DNA from: Corallochytrium limacisporum
Taxonomy: Eukaryota > Opisthokonta
NCBI GenBank assembly: GCA_002811645.1
Contig: PDIP01000017.1
Span: 235,889-291,356, forward strand
Direction: 5' to 3'
Length of the DNA stretch: 55,468 bases
In this document: piece after piece, positions 1 through 8,354 of the stretch
Position numbering within the stretch: the stretch's first letter is position 1
Layout: each line of letters begins with the position of its first letter
Made by a program: the position numbers and the translations under genes
The notes under the pieces: generated by a model
What the model saw: the letters and a program-made list of their open reading frames with translations, nothing else
Told to the model about the DNA's origin: nothing
Databases searched by the model: none

Positions 1-443
1 TTCATTTTCTTTTTCTTACTTGCCTTCTTTTTCGTGAACGGTGACCGGCGCTGGGCCCGCTGCGACGAAGCGCTCTTCCAAAAAATCAAGCATTATCGCG
101 AGCGAGCAACAGCGCAGTGAGATGACAACCACCAACCACTGAGGCCCCCCCCGGGCGGGGGAGGGAGGGGGACTTTGCTGAAGAGGATAAGTGGCCTTCC
201 CAACGATGTAGTGCACATCCCGCACAGTAGTACGTTCTGACCAACAGTATGCTTCATTGCTAGAATACGAAAGGTATACAGAAGATCTACAGTCCCAAAC
301 AATCAATGAGTAGAACTAAACTCTAAAACCGGGACCGCGGAAACAAATACTATTACGAATCAAGAAGAGCCAGTATATTCCATTTCATTCGCAATGACAA
401 GTTCCTGATTGTGTTCGGAGGAGGTTTGAAATATTAGTTTAAC
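1..443. other. Upstream region of the SH2 gene, no gene seen
   Basis: No supportable coding sequence. It contains a C-run followed by G-rich sequence at about 145-171, a type of block that recurs between genes in this window. The last 60 bases before the ATG at 444 are A/T-rich and would be the 5' leader of the next gene. Confidence 0.5.
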
Positions 444-3400
444 ATGCCTGAAATCTGGAATGGATTTTACATGACGGGCAAGCCGTCAAAGAAGGACTTG
501 CAAACCATGCTTGATAATGTCCGCAAGTCGGCTACATTGGGCACACACAGCTTGGAAGTCTTCCCCGAAGGTATAGACGTCGAGGAAGTAGCTCTGGACT
601 CTGAGACTGTTCGCAACGCTCTGCAACACATTACTAACCTGTCAAACAAATTCAACAAAAGTCACGCAGTTCTCTTCCGAGGATACCCAAGTAGAGTCAG
701 GTCACGAGCCTTTGGAGACTTCATGCGAAACTGTGTGACCTCGCATTACCAGAGCAAGAACCGGGGATTTGGTGATAAGTTGAATTCTGCAATCACCTTC
801 TTGGAGCACTTATCTGGTATCGACTCGGACAAGATTTTGACTACATATGCATCTTGGAGATTGTACCTGGAGGAGAATGAGGCAGGTGCGGGCACTGAAA
901 TTCTCCATGGTGCCCAGTTCTACTTCGCAGTTGTGAGCGGGTCTCTGTTCTCATATACGAGTGGCATCATCCCTGATATCCTCTGGGCATTTCTGTATGG
1001 ATGCCAAGACAGGGGAATCCGGTCGGCCTTCCAATTGGATTTGTTGTGTGAGCCAGACCCTGAAAAGAAGCAAGCTGGCATTGAGGTCTGGGGTTCTTTC
1101 TTAGACCTTGCACAGCAGCTGGGTATTGATGAGCAGATCATGGTCCGCACTCAAAGGATTTTTGCGGTGATCCTCCACACCCTCTTCCTGGAATTCGATG
1201 CCGATGACCATGGCAACGCGGTTGTAATGGGCCACATGGACGTGCTTTCACGACTTATGGACGTCAATCCATCGGACTTGAATCGGGCCTTGACAAGAGT
1301 TGAAATTGATTTGGGTGATGTTGTGGAAAATGAACCCATGAAGTTAGATGTAGCAATGCAGAATCAGCTTCAGTTTGTTCAGATTCTTTTCCATGCAATG
1401 TATTTTGTTCTTGTTGAAGAAGTCAATCAGAGCCTTGCGACGGATATGTCTCAGAGCGTGGACTACCACACCGTCGATATTATCAACTGCAGAGAGGCCC
1501 AGTTGGAGAATGAATTTGGTGGCTGGAACGACGCTGCTGGTGAAGTTCTGTCTGTGTTCCTTCAGAACTACGTCATTGAAAACCTTGATGAAATGTCAGC
1601 TGGAATCCCAGACCGTGAGGTCTTGCGAGCCAGGGATGCTGCTCGCTTCTGGTATAATACTCCCGACAGTGTTCTGAGAATCACAGGTGAGTGCTTCGAG
1701 AGACACATGTTCTCACAAAAGGCATTCAGTCAGACTTTCCGCGAAGCAAATGACGACAAAGAATATGACAGCATGGTGTTTAGTATGAACGGTACTCACC
1801 TCGATGTATCTCGGGACGGGCATCTCAGGAAATACGAGACGAAAGAATTCATCAAAGACAACCAAATGTTTGATCTGGAAAAAGCAAAGGGGGCCCTTCT
1901 GAAGGTAGCCAGGCATCCTGAGCTCCTGTGGATTCCGCAGACCTTCACCTGTGAGTTTGGACTGATTTCTAATCTTGAACCTGCGAACGACAGGGGAATG
2001 TCAGCTCGGGCCGAATCCTCTGCGGGAAATTTGATGCGTCTAATGGCCGCCATCAAATTGCACCACCGATCCTTCGATCCGGCAATATTCTACTTCTTCC
2101 GCAGGGGAACGGTACCATTGGACATCCAAGCGCGTCACCTCGGAGTTGATCTTGCAATCTACTGTGAGCACAATGTCAAGGTTGAGATTTCAACGGAATA
2201 CTTGTCCAAAATGATTGGCGACCAGGCCGCAGTCAAAGCGGTGTTCAAGCAGATCGGCATCAGGTACGAACCAAGTGGATACGGAGTATTGATTCCTCCA
2301 ATCGCTCTTCGTATGATCGAGGCTAGAAAACCGGCTCCTAAAATGGCACCATCTGTAAAGCCCACTGCAGCAGAAGAGAACGGTAAATACACAGAGAAGG
2401 AAGGCTCAGCTCTTCCTGAAGCACAGGCTACGTACGGCAACCTAGAAACTGGAGTTGCCAATCTTTCTGTGAAGGACGCGCCTGGGCAGGACGGAAATGT
2501 GTACGGAAATATGGACATTATCAACAACGGATCCCCGAAAGCAGTCACGCACGCCGCACCTGTGCAGTCTGGGGCAGGTCCTGTATATGGCAATATTGAC
2601 GACACGCGAGGCGGTGCCCCCAGTGAGCCCGCGTCCGGGCAAGCTCCGTCTCCTCCCTCGGGACCAGTGTATGGCAATGTTGACCCAGCGAAAGCTGCTG
2701 TGGCTGCAGCTGCTGTGGCCGCGGGGTCTTGCAGTAGATTGACCCAGAATGTACAGCCAGTCTATGGTAACATGGGACAAGTGCAGAAGCCTGGTCCATT
2801 GCAGGCCAATCAAAATGGCCCAATGTACGGAAATCTAGACTCGCCGGCTGCAGGCTCTGCCGCTGGTGCGGGGAATCACGGACGAGGCTCAATGCATGAC
2901 ACGTACATGACCCCTGACGAAATTGATCGCAATACCCCTCCTGAAATTGGAATCCAACCAGTGGTACAGACTCCACCTGAGGAGCACCGAAAGCGGCCGT
3001 CTGAGAACTCAACTGTCTCCGGTGGCACCCACCGACCGCGCATGCCGACCTTGCGTCTTACTATGCGGTCCAATGCCAGTGGTGAGGCCTCGAGCCATAG
3101 TTCGTCTCCACGAATAGGCCGGCGACACATGTCAGTCTCTTCGGCAGCCAGTGGACGCCCTGATTTTGGCAGCTTTGACATACGCCAGATCTACCCAAAC
3201 ATGGAGCGAGGTGAAGCTGAACGGGTCCTTGCGGAATACCCAAACGGAATTTGCTTGATTCGGTCCAAGCCGGGACAGGATCGCAAGTATCCATTGAGCT
3301 ACAAACTTTCTGAGGGTGTGGTACGACACTTTATTGTCCATCGTGATCCCCGTTCTGACACTCCGTGGTATATGCATGAGACCGCCCAGTTTCGAGCACT

Positions 3401-3884
3401 TGGAGATCTCCTAACATTCTACACAGAGACTCCCCTGGATGATGACAACCATGTCATCCACGGCTATGCTTGGCAGACGAGGCCTTGGCGTGCACCGGAT
3501 CACAGGCACACGGTCTCGAACACAAACATTGCGACTACGGCACGTACCCCCAGCCTTGGCAGTGGTGCAGCATCTGTGAACAGCGACATACCTCCAAATG
3601 AAAGAGTTCGCCGCCTTGACGCGGACATTGCCTCCTTGCGTAAGAGCATCGATCTGCAGCGCGTGCGAGAGAATCTGCATCGCGAGAAGCAGGCCAAGCT
3701 CGGCTTCTTGCAACGTAAAGAGAAAAGGCAACTGCAGGCAATCATCGATGAAGCCTGCGAAATGCAATTGCAGTACAGGAATCGCATTGCCAGCATGGAG
3801 AAAGAGAAGTATCGCCTGACTGCGGGTAACCGCGGACAGGGAAGTTCAATGCAGGACATGACCAATTTCCGCCCGTTCCAGTAA
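444..3884 (+). CDS. Degenerate myosin-head protein with YGN repeats, SH2 domain and coiled coil
   Basis: 1146 aa, single exon, ATG at 444. Residues ~60-630 follow a myosin motor in order: the P-loop position, the region before the relay, an LH..LEF segment (~240-250), the VNPSDLN.ALT stretch, LVEEVNQSL (the LV..IN..L helix), the switch II position, the actin-binding and loop-2 region, SAGNLMRLM (equivalent to the Q/FK..L..LM helix, ~525) and a converter-like G...L.P.AL..IEARK ending (~603-628). The ATPase signatures are lost: GESGAGKT is GYPSRVRS (80-87), NxxSSRFGK has no counterpart, and DIxGFE is DIINCRE (345-351). Residues 664-795 carry six YGN(L/M/I/V) repeats, then a DTYMTPDEI stretch. 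The SH2 domain spans ~911-995, with the phosphotyrosine-binding Arg at 940 (ICLIRSK). A coiled coil spans ~1050-1130. Inferred role: a non-motor scaffold in tyrosine-kinase signalling, possibly still binding actin. The gene ends 111 bp from the convergent carboxylase. Confidence 0.85.
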   Translation: MPEIWNGFYMTGKPSKKDLQTMLDNVRKSATLGTHSLEVFPEGIDVEEVALDSETVRNALQHITNLSNKFNKSHAVLFRGYPSRVRSRAFGDFMRNCVTSHYQSKNRGFGDKLNSAITFLEHLSGIDSDKILTTYASWRLYLEENEAGAGTEILHGAQFYFAVVSGSLFSYTSGIIPDILWAFLYGCQDRGIRSAFQLDLLCEPDPEKKQAGIEVWGSFLDLAQQLGIDEQIMVRTQRIFAVILHTLFLEFDADDHGNAVVMGHMDVLSRLMDVNPSDLNRALTRVEIDLGDVVENEPMKLDVAMQNQLQFVQILFHAMYFVLVEEVNQSLATDMSQSVDYHTVDIINCREAQLENEFGGWNDAAGEVLSVFLQNYVIENLDEMSAGIPDREVLRARDAARFWYNTPDSVLRITGECFERHMFSQKAFSQTFREANDDKEYDSMVFSMNGTHLDVSRDGHLRKYETKEFIKDNQMFDLEKAKGALLKVARHPELLWIPQTFTCEFGLISNLEPANDRGMSARAESSAGNLMRLMAAIKLHHRSFDPAIFYFFRRGTVPLDIQARHLGVDLAIYCEHNVKVEISTEYLSKMIGDQAAVKAVFKQIGIRYEPSGYGVLIPPIALRMIEARKPAPKMAPSVKPTAAEENGKYTEKEGSALPEAQATYGNLETGVANLSVKDAPGQDGNVYGNMDIINNGSPKAVTHAAPVQSGAGPVYGNIDDTRGGAPSEPASGQAPSPPSGPVYGNVDPAKAAVAAAAVAAGSCSRLTQNVQPVYGNMGQVQKPGPLQANQNGPMYGNLDSPAAGSAAGAGNHGRGSMHDTYMTPDEIDRNTPPEIGIQPVVQTPPEEHRKRPSENSTVSGGTHRPRMPTLRLTMRSNASGEASSHSSSPRIGRRHMSVSSAASGRPDFGSFDIRQIYPNMERGEAERVLAEYPNGICLIRSKPGQDRKYPLSYKLSEGVVRHFIVHRDPRSDTPWYMHETAQFRALGDLLTFYTETPLDDDNHVIHGYAWQTRPWRAPDHRHTVSNTNIATTARTPSLGSGAASVNSDIPPNERVRRLDADIASLRKSIDLQRVRENLHREKQAKLGFLQRKEKRQLQAIIDEACEMQLQYRNRIASMEKEKYRLTAGNRGQGSSMQDMTNFRPFQ
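2433..2840 (+). repeat. Six YGN(h) tyrosine repeats within the SH2 protein
   Basis: Six copies of Tyr-Gly-Asn followed by Leu, Met, Ile or Val (Y664 to Y795), several preceded by Pro-Val or Pro-Met and followed by Asp, in a Gly/Pro/Ala-rich linker. Phospho-Tyr-x-Asn is the established Grb2-type SH2 ligand. The codons differ between copies, so this is a protein-level repeat rather than a recent DNA duplication. Confidence 0.8.
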
Positions 3885-3995
3885 TTTGCACACATGAGTT
3901 GAGAAAAGTGAGGGACACTTGCTTTAAAGAATTAGAAATCCTACACTTTATTCTAACAAAGGTATGTTATTGAGCTGACTTAGTTTTCTTGTCAC

Positions 3996-6900
3996 TCAAG
4001 GACGGTAGCACATCTGTGGCTGCAAGGTATGCGGCTCATTGAGCTTGCGGTAGGCAAGGTGCACCCAACGGCATGCAAGTGGCCTCGTGTACCTGGGATC
4101 GATAACTTCTTCCACGTTGAACGCAGCGGCAGCCCGCAGCGGGTTGCGGACAGGTTCGAATTGTTCCAACAGGGCATCCTTAACAGCCTTGGGATCCTCT
4201 GCGGCTTTCAGTTTCGCTTTGTATGCAGCCTCAATGCCACCTTCAAGGGGGAGGGACCCCCAGTCACCGGACGGCCAGGCCACACGGTAGTTTGGATCAC
4301 CCCGATCAATGAATGCTGCCCCAGCTACACCGAATGCACGCCGGACAATGGTTGTGAAGAAGGGTACGGTTGCCGTGTACAGTGATGCCATTGTTGTGGC
4401 GCCTTCACGAATGACACCGCTGACCTCAGCCTCAAGGCCCACCGCAAATCCTGGCTGGTCCACAAGGTTCAAAATCGGTAAATGGAAAGTCTGACACAGG
4501 TCCACATGGCGCCTGACCTTCCGTGCAGCATTAGAGTCGAGCGCACCTCCCAAATGCTCCGGATTCTGTGCCAAAACGCCCACAGAGTACCCATCGAGTC
4601 GAGCCAAGCCCACTATCATACTGCTTCCCCATTCCTTGCCAATTTCGAAGAATGATTCACGATCAACAACGGAATCGATAATCTTCCTCATGTCGAATGG
4701 CGAGCCACGTGTCTTTGGCACAATAGAAGCCAAGCCATCATCCGTGCGTTTCGGATCGTCTTTCTGCGCATCAGCAAGATTTCGTGGCGCTAATTCGTAG
4801 GCATTCGTCGGCAAATAGCTGAGGAATTTCCGCACATGCTTAAACGCTTCTTCCTCGCTTTCAACTACCTGGTCTACAGATCCGTTGGTACCAGAGATGC
4901 TCCAGCCACCCAGTTGCTCCTTGGTAAGGCTCTGATGGGTTGCGTACTCTACCACAGGCGGACCAGCCACAAACAGCTGGCTCAAACCGCGCACCATGAC
5001 ACTAAAATGAGTCATCATCGCCCGGGCAGCGCCTAGTCCAACCACAGGGCCGAGGAGTAGACCACACACGGGGGCGACGTTGAGGATGTCCACTTGCGCC
5101 CTCCAGCCCACCAGTGGCGGTGCGTAGGAATAACCTGCATCCAGCATGGTAGTAACTGATCCACCTCCCGAACTGCCGTCAAGCAAGCGTACCATGGGAA
5201 TGCGGAAGTCCAGAGCCAACTTCTCCATTTGAACCTGCTTCAACCAGATAGCACCGTCGGCATGGCCGCCGCGTATGGTAAAGTCATCTGCACCAACCAT
5301 GACCTCTCGGCCATGGATTCTACCCTGTCCGCCAATGTAGTTAGCAGGGTGTGATTCGATCTCGTCTCGGCCCATATTGGCATACACTGTCTTGCCGGCA
5401 ATGCTACCGATCTCGTAAAATGAGCCCTTGTCGAGGAGCAAGGCAATTCGGCTGCGGGGATCCAGTTTACCAGCGCTATGCTGGCGCTGCAGACCCTTCT
5501 CACCGCCCATTTCGAGGGCACGTGCGCGGCGGCGATGAAGTTCATCGATGGCATCTTTCCATAAGTTGTCTGCGCTCGGGGCAATTTCTGGATGCTCATA
5601 GCTTTCCTTGATGTGGTCGTACAGAACTTGCAGTCGTTTGTTGGCTTGGGATGCTGACGTGTCAGGCTCCAAAATTAGAATTGGTTCGCCCTTTTTCACT
5701 AGCGACCCAGCAGATATCACGACCGAAGCTACCCTACCCTCCTCCATTGCACGGATGCTGTGCTCCATTTTCATGACATTGATGTTGCCAACAACAGTAG
5801 AGCGGGACACCGATTCTCCCTTCTTAACATTGAGCTGACTAAGCATGCCACTCATCGGTGCTCGCACAGCAAGTGCACCATCAGCAGCAGCTCCTTGATC
5901 TTGTAAGGCAGATGGATCAGAACCACCGACAATCTCCTCCAGCAGGGTCAAGCGTCCATCGTTGGTGAGTACAGCACGTCGCTGTGATAGAGCTTCTCCA
6001 GGAGCCTCTGGCTGTCGGGGCGCCAGCTGCGGTCGGATGGATCGGTCAAAATGCTCGTAGATGCGCTCGCCATCTGTTGTGGTCACAGTGTCCTGCACTA
6101 CTGTTGGGTCTTGGAGAACTGCGAGGATCATGTCACGGTTTGTGGAGATCGGACCCACGTGAAGTTCACGCAGAGCTGCAGCCATCCGTTGCAGACCATC
6201 TGCCCGTGTACTTCCTCGGCAAATGACCTTCAAGAGCAGTCGATCATAGAATGGAGGCACTTCCTGGCCAAGCACTACACCAGAGTCGATGCGAGTAAAG
6301 GGTCTCAATGGGTAGTGAAGGCGGTTGATTCCAAGGCTCTCCGTATGACTCTCCATGTTGATTCGGGCCTGAACAGCCATGGTGCCACGATCTGGTGTTT
6401 TAACATCATGTAGGCCCAATTCCCGCAGAGTCGCACCTTGACCGATAAGCAACTGATTTTGCACAATATCAACTCCAGAGAATTCTTCAGTTACTGTATG
6501 CTCCACCTGGACGCGTGGATTGACTTCAAGGAAGTAGTATTCTCCACTAGTTACATCAACCAGAAATTCTACAGTTCCAGCGGATCGATAATCTGCTGCC
6601 CTTGCGATTGCGATGGCAGACTCCCAGAGCTTCTCACGGATCTTCAAAGGTACACCATCGGCGGGAGCAAACTCCAGAAATTTTTGACGCTGAAGCTGCA
6701 AACTGCAGTCCCGATCCCATAAATGAATCACATCACCTGTTTGATCCGCAAGCACCTGAACTTCGACATGTTTTGCCCGTGCGATATACTGTTCAACAAA
6801 AACACTAGGATCCCCACTGCTGGCCACACCTTCCGCTGAACACTTCTGGAACACGGGCTCAAGTGCATCAGAGCTTTCCACGACTCCAATACCTTTGCCA

Positions 6901-7436
6901 CCTCCACCGTTCACCGCTTTCAACAAGAATGGATAGCTGACTACTCCTGATGCCTCCTGTACGATGGACTGCAGTTCTGGGAACGTCCTTGCGCTCTGCC
7001 CGCTGGCCCAAGGAACGGGGATCCCCAGAGTTTGTGCAACGGCCTTGGCCTGCAACTTGTCACCCAGCATGGACAAGGTCCGGGCCTCCGGTCCAATAAA
7101 GACGACTCCAGCATCTAGACATGCTTGTGCCAACTTAGGGTCCTCGCTGAGGAATCCGTATCCTGGGTGGAGCGCATCTGCACCCGCTTGCTTGACTATG
7201 CTCATGATGCCTTGAAGGTTCAAATATGCAGAGCTCGGATGAGGCATGGTTTGACCAGGGGGTGGCGGTGGTGTTGGAAGCTCAAAGCTTTGCGTTGCTT
7301 CATACCTGTGCGGTGATTGACTGTCCTCTTTACCGTAGACTGCTATGGTACGAATGCCCAGTTCTTGAGCTGCGCGAATAATCCGAAGGGCAATCTCCCC
7401 TCGATTTGCGACTAGCAGTTTCGTGATCTTTGGCAT
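3996..7436 (-). CDS. Single-chain biotin-dependent acyl-CoA carboxylase (BC-BCCP-CT)
   Basis: 1146 aa. One polypeptide holds all three activities. Biotin carboxylase occupies ~1-470: N-terminal KLLVANRGEIALRI, ATP-grasp NGGGGKGIGV near 177, EVNPRVQVEHTVTE. A biotin carboxyl carrier occupies ~525-600, with the biotinyl Lys in VMKMEH (K556; Val replaces the usual Ala). A carboxyltransferase occupies ~615-1130 with both halves: YIGGQGRIHGREV and DGSSGGGSV in the N half, HLGGALDSNAARK and DQPGF in the C half. The CT resembles the PCC/MCC beta type, not the large eukaryotic acetyl-CoA carboxylase. Domain order and length match bacterial single-chain long-chain acyl-CoA carboxylases, though the BC-BCCP linker is short. 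There is no obvious mitochondrial presequence, so a cytosolic location is inferred. The substrate (acetyl-, propionyl- or longer acyl-CoA) cannot be read from the sequence. Confidence 0.9.
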   Translation of the reverse strand: MPKITKLLVANRGEIALRIIRAAQELGIRTIAVYGKEDSQSPHRYEATQSFELPTPPPPPGQTMPHPSSAYLNLQGIMSIVKQAGADALHPGYGFLSEDPKLAQACLDAGVVFIGPEARTLSMLGDKLQAKAVAQTLGIPVPWASGQSARTFPELQSIVQEASGVVSYPFLLKAVNGGGGKGIGVVESSDALEPVFQKCSAEGVASSGDPSVFVEQYIARAKHVEVQVLADQTGDVIHLWDRDCSLQLQRQKFLEFAPADGVPLKIREKLWESAIAIARAADYRSAGTVEFLVDVTSGEYYFLEVNPRVQVEHTVTEEFSGVDIVQNQLLIGQGATLRELGLHDVKTPDRGTMAVQARINMESHTESLGINRLHYPLRPFTRIDSGVVLGQEVPPFYDRLLLKVICRGSTRADGLQRMAAALRELHVGPISTNRDMILAVLQDPTVVQDTVTTTDGERIYEHFDRSIRPQLAPRQPEAPGEALSQRRAVLTNDGRLTLLEEIVGGSDPSALQDQGAAADGALAVRAPMSGMLSQLNVKKGESVSRSTVVGNINVMKMEHSIRAMEEGRVASVVISAGSLVKKGEPILILEPDTSASQANKRLQVLYDHIKESYEHPEIAPSADNLWKDAIDELHRRRARALEMGGEKGLQRQHSAGKLDPRSRIALLLDKGSFYEIGSIAGKTVYANMGRDEIESHPANYIGGQGRIHGREVMVGADDFTIRGGHADGAIWLKQVQMEKLALDFRIPMVRLLDGSSGGGSVTTMLDAGYSYAPPLVGWRAQVDILNVAPVCGLLLGPVVGLGAARAMMTHFSVMVRGLSQLFVAGPPVVEYATHQSLTKEQLGGWSISGTNGSVDQVVESEEEAFKHVRKFLSYLPTNAYELAPRNLADAQKDDPKRTDDGLASIVPKTRGSPFDMRKIIDSVVDRESFFEIGKEWGSSMIVGLARLDGYSVGVLAQNPEHLGGALDSNAARKVRRHVDLCQTFHLPILNLVDQPGFAVGLEAEVSGVIREGATTMASLYTATVPFFTTIVRRAFGVAGAAFIDRGDPNYRVAWPSGDWGSLPLEGGIEAAYKAKLKAAEDPKAVKDALLEQFEPVRNPLRAAAAFNVEEVIDPRYTRPLACRWVHLAYRKLNEPHTLQPQMCYRP

Positions 7437-8036
7437 TGTTCAGCCGTTTAGCGCACTATTGACTTCCCAAACCAATATTTCACAAATTGTAGGCTCTTCG
7501 TGTAGAAATGAGTCTGAGATACCTGTCCGACCGCAACATCAGATCTTTCTCGAGGCCGTGCGCAGCACACCCGGGGAGGAGGGGGCTCTGCAGATCCTCA
7601 GCTGACCCACACACACTACCGAACACAGCAGAGTGCGTAGTTTGATTTTATTCTTAGTATACCACTGGACCGCTTTCGACACCACACTGGTGCGGGATCT
7701 ATAAATAGGAGAGGGGCTGCGCTCCAGGCCGACTCTTTTCACTTTAGAAAATATTGATCTTAGAGTATATGATTGATTTTAGTTTTTGGAGATTATATTG
7801 ATATGCAATGCAGCTGTATACGAAAGTAGAAGGCATCCACAGAGATGTGTTAGTTTGAAGGTCTCGTGCCCAAGGTGTGTACACAAATGAGAAAATGGTG
7901 GTTTTACGTCAGGTTGGTTGCTCCTGGAGCATTTTCGTCAACGTCTTTGACTATCGAAGACCGTCGTGATTGGTATCATCATTCTGGTAACCACTATCAG
8001 ATCCCAAGAAAATTACAAAAACTTACCATTGCAATG
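7437..8036. other. Intergenic region between carboxylase and uL14m
   Basis: Holds the promoter side of the carboxylase (minus strand) and the 3' side of uL14m (minus strand). A G-rich block (CCCGGGGAGGAGGGGG-like) lies near 7570. The only distinct element is a plus-strand TATA box at 7700. No convincing ORF. Confidence 0.5.
7700..7707 (+). promoter_or_regulatory. Plus-strand TATA box (TATAAATA)
   Basis: A perfect TATAAATA in a GC-richer context (CTATAAATAGG). It faces away from both neighbouring genes, which are on the minus strand. If used, transcription would begin near 7730 and run antisense into uL14m. No coding sequence lies downstream on this strand. Confidence 0.4.
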
Positions 8037-8354
8037 TCACTTGTACTCGTAGTATGGGCGTTGCATCAGTCGGGTTCCGATGACCTTTTCGTCTCCACGA
8101 CGCATTAAGATGCAGGCCGCACCATCGTCGGCTCTCCGTCCCATACCAGTCCGGGTGAGCGTGTGTGTTTTTGTCCGGATGACTCGCGCTAACGTGACAT
8201 CGCTGCGCTTTACCCTAGCTTTTGTCACATTTGGGTTGTCCTGTTTGATAACGACTGTGGTGATCTCGCCCAGTTTCACACCACGCTCTCTGATGCACTT
8301 GGCCAGCCTGCCGCCAGAATTATCGGCGACGCGCATAACCTGTCCGAATGTCAT
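8037..8354 (-). CDS. MRPL14: Mitochondrial large-subunit ribosomal protein uL14m
   Basis: 105 aa, of bacterial L14 type. The N-terminus FGQVMRVADNSGG matches the L14 signature (VADNSGA), followed by a basic KARVKRSDVTLARVIRTK strand and a C-terminal DDGAACILM...IGTRL motif. Bacterial L14 is about 122 aa, so this is slightly short in the middle and at the C-terminus. Cytosolic eukaryotic uL14 (RPL23) has a longer N-terminus and different core residues, so a mitochondrial ribosome role is inferred. It is on the same strand as the downstream carboxylase, one of only two same-strand neighbours here. ATG at 8354. Confidence 0.85.
   Translation of the reverse strand: MTFGQVMRVADNSGGRLAKCIRERGVKLGEITTVVIKQDNPNVTKARVKRSDVTLARVIRTKTHTLTRTGMGRRADDGAACILMRRGDEKVIGTRLMQRPYYEYK

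Noticed and set aside
1..310. CCTCAGTGGTTGG-like A-box word on the minus strand near 130-145
   Set aside because: No B box downstream and no cloverleaf can be drawn.
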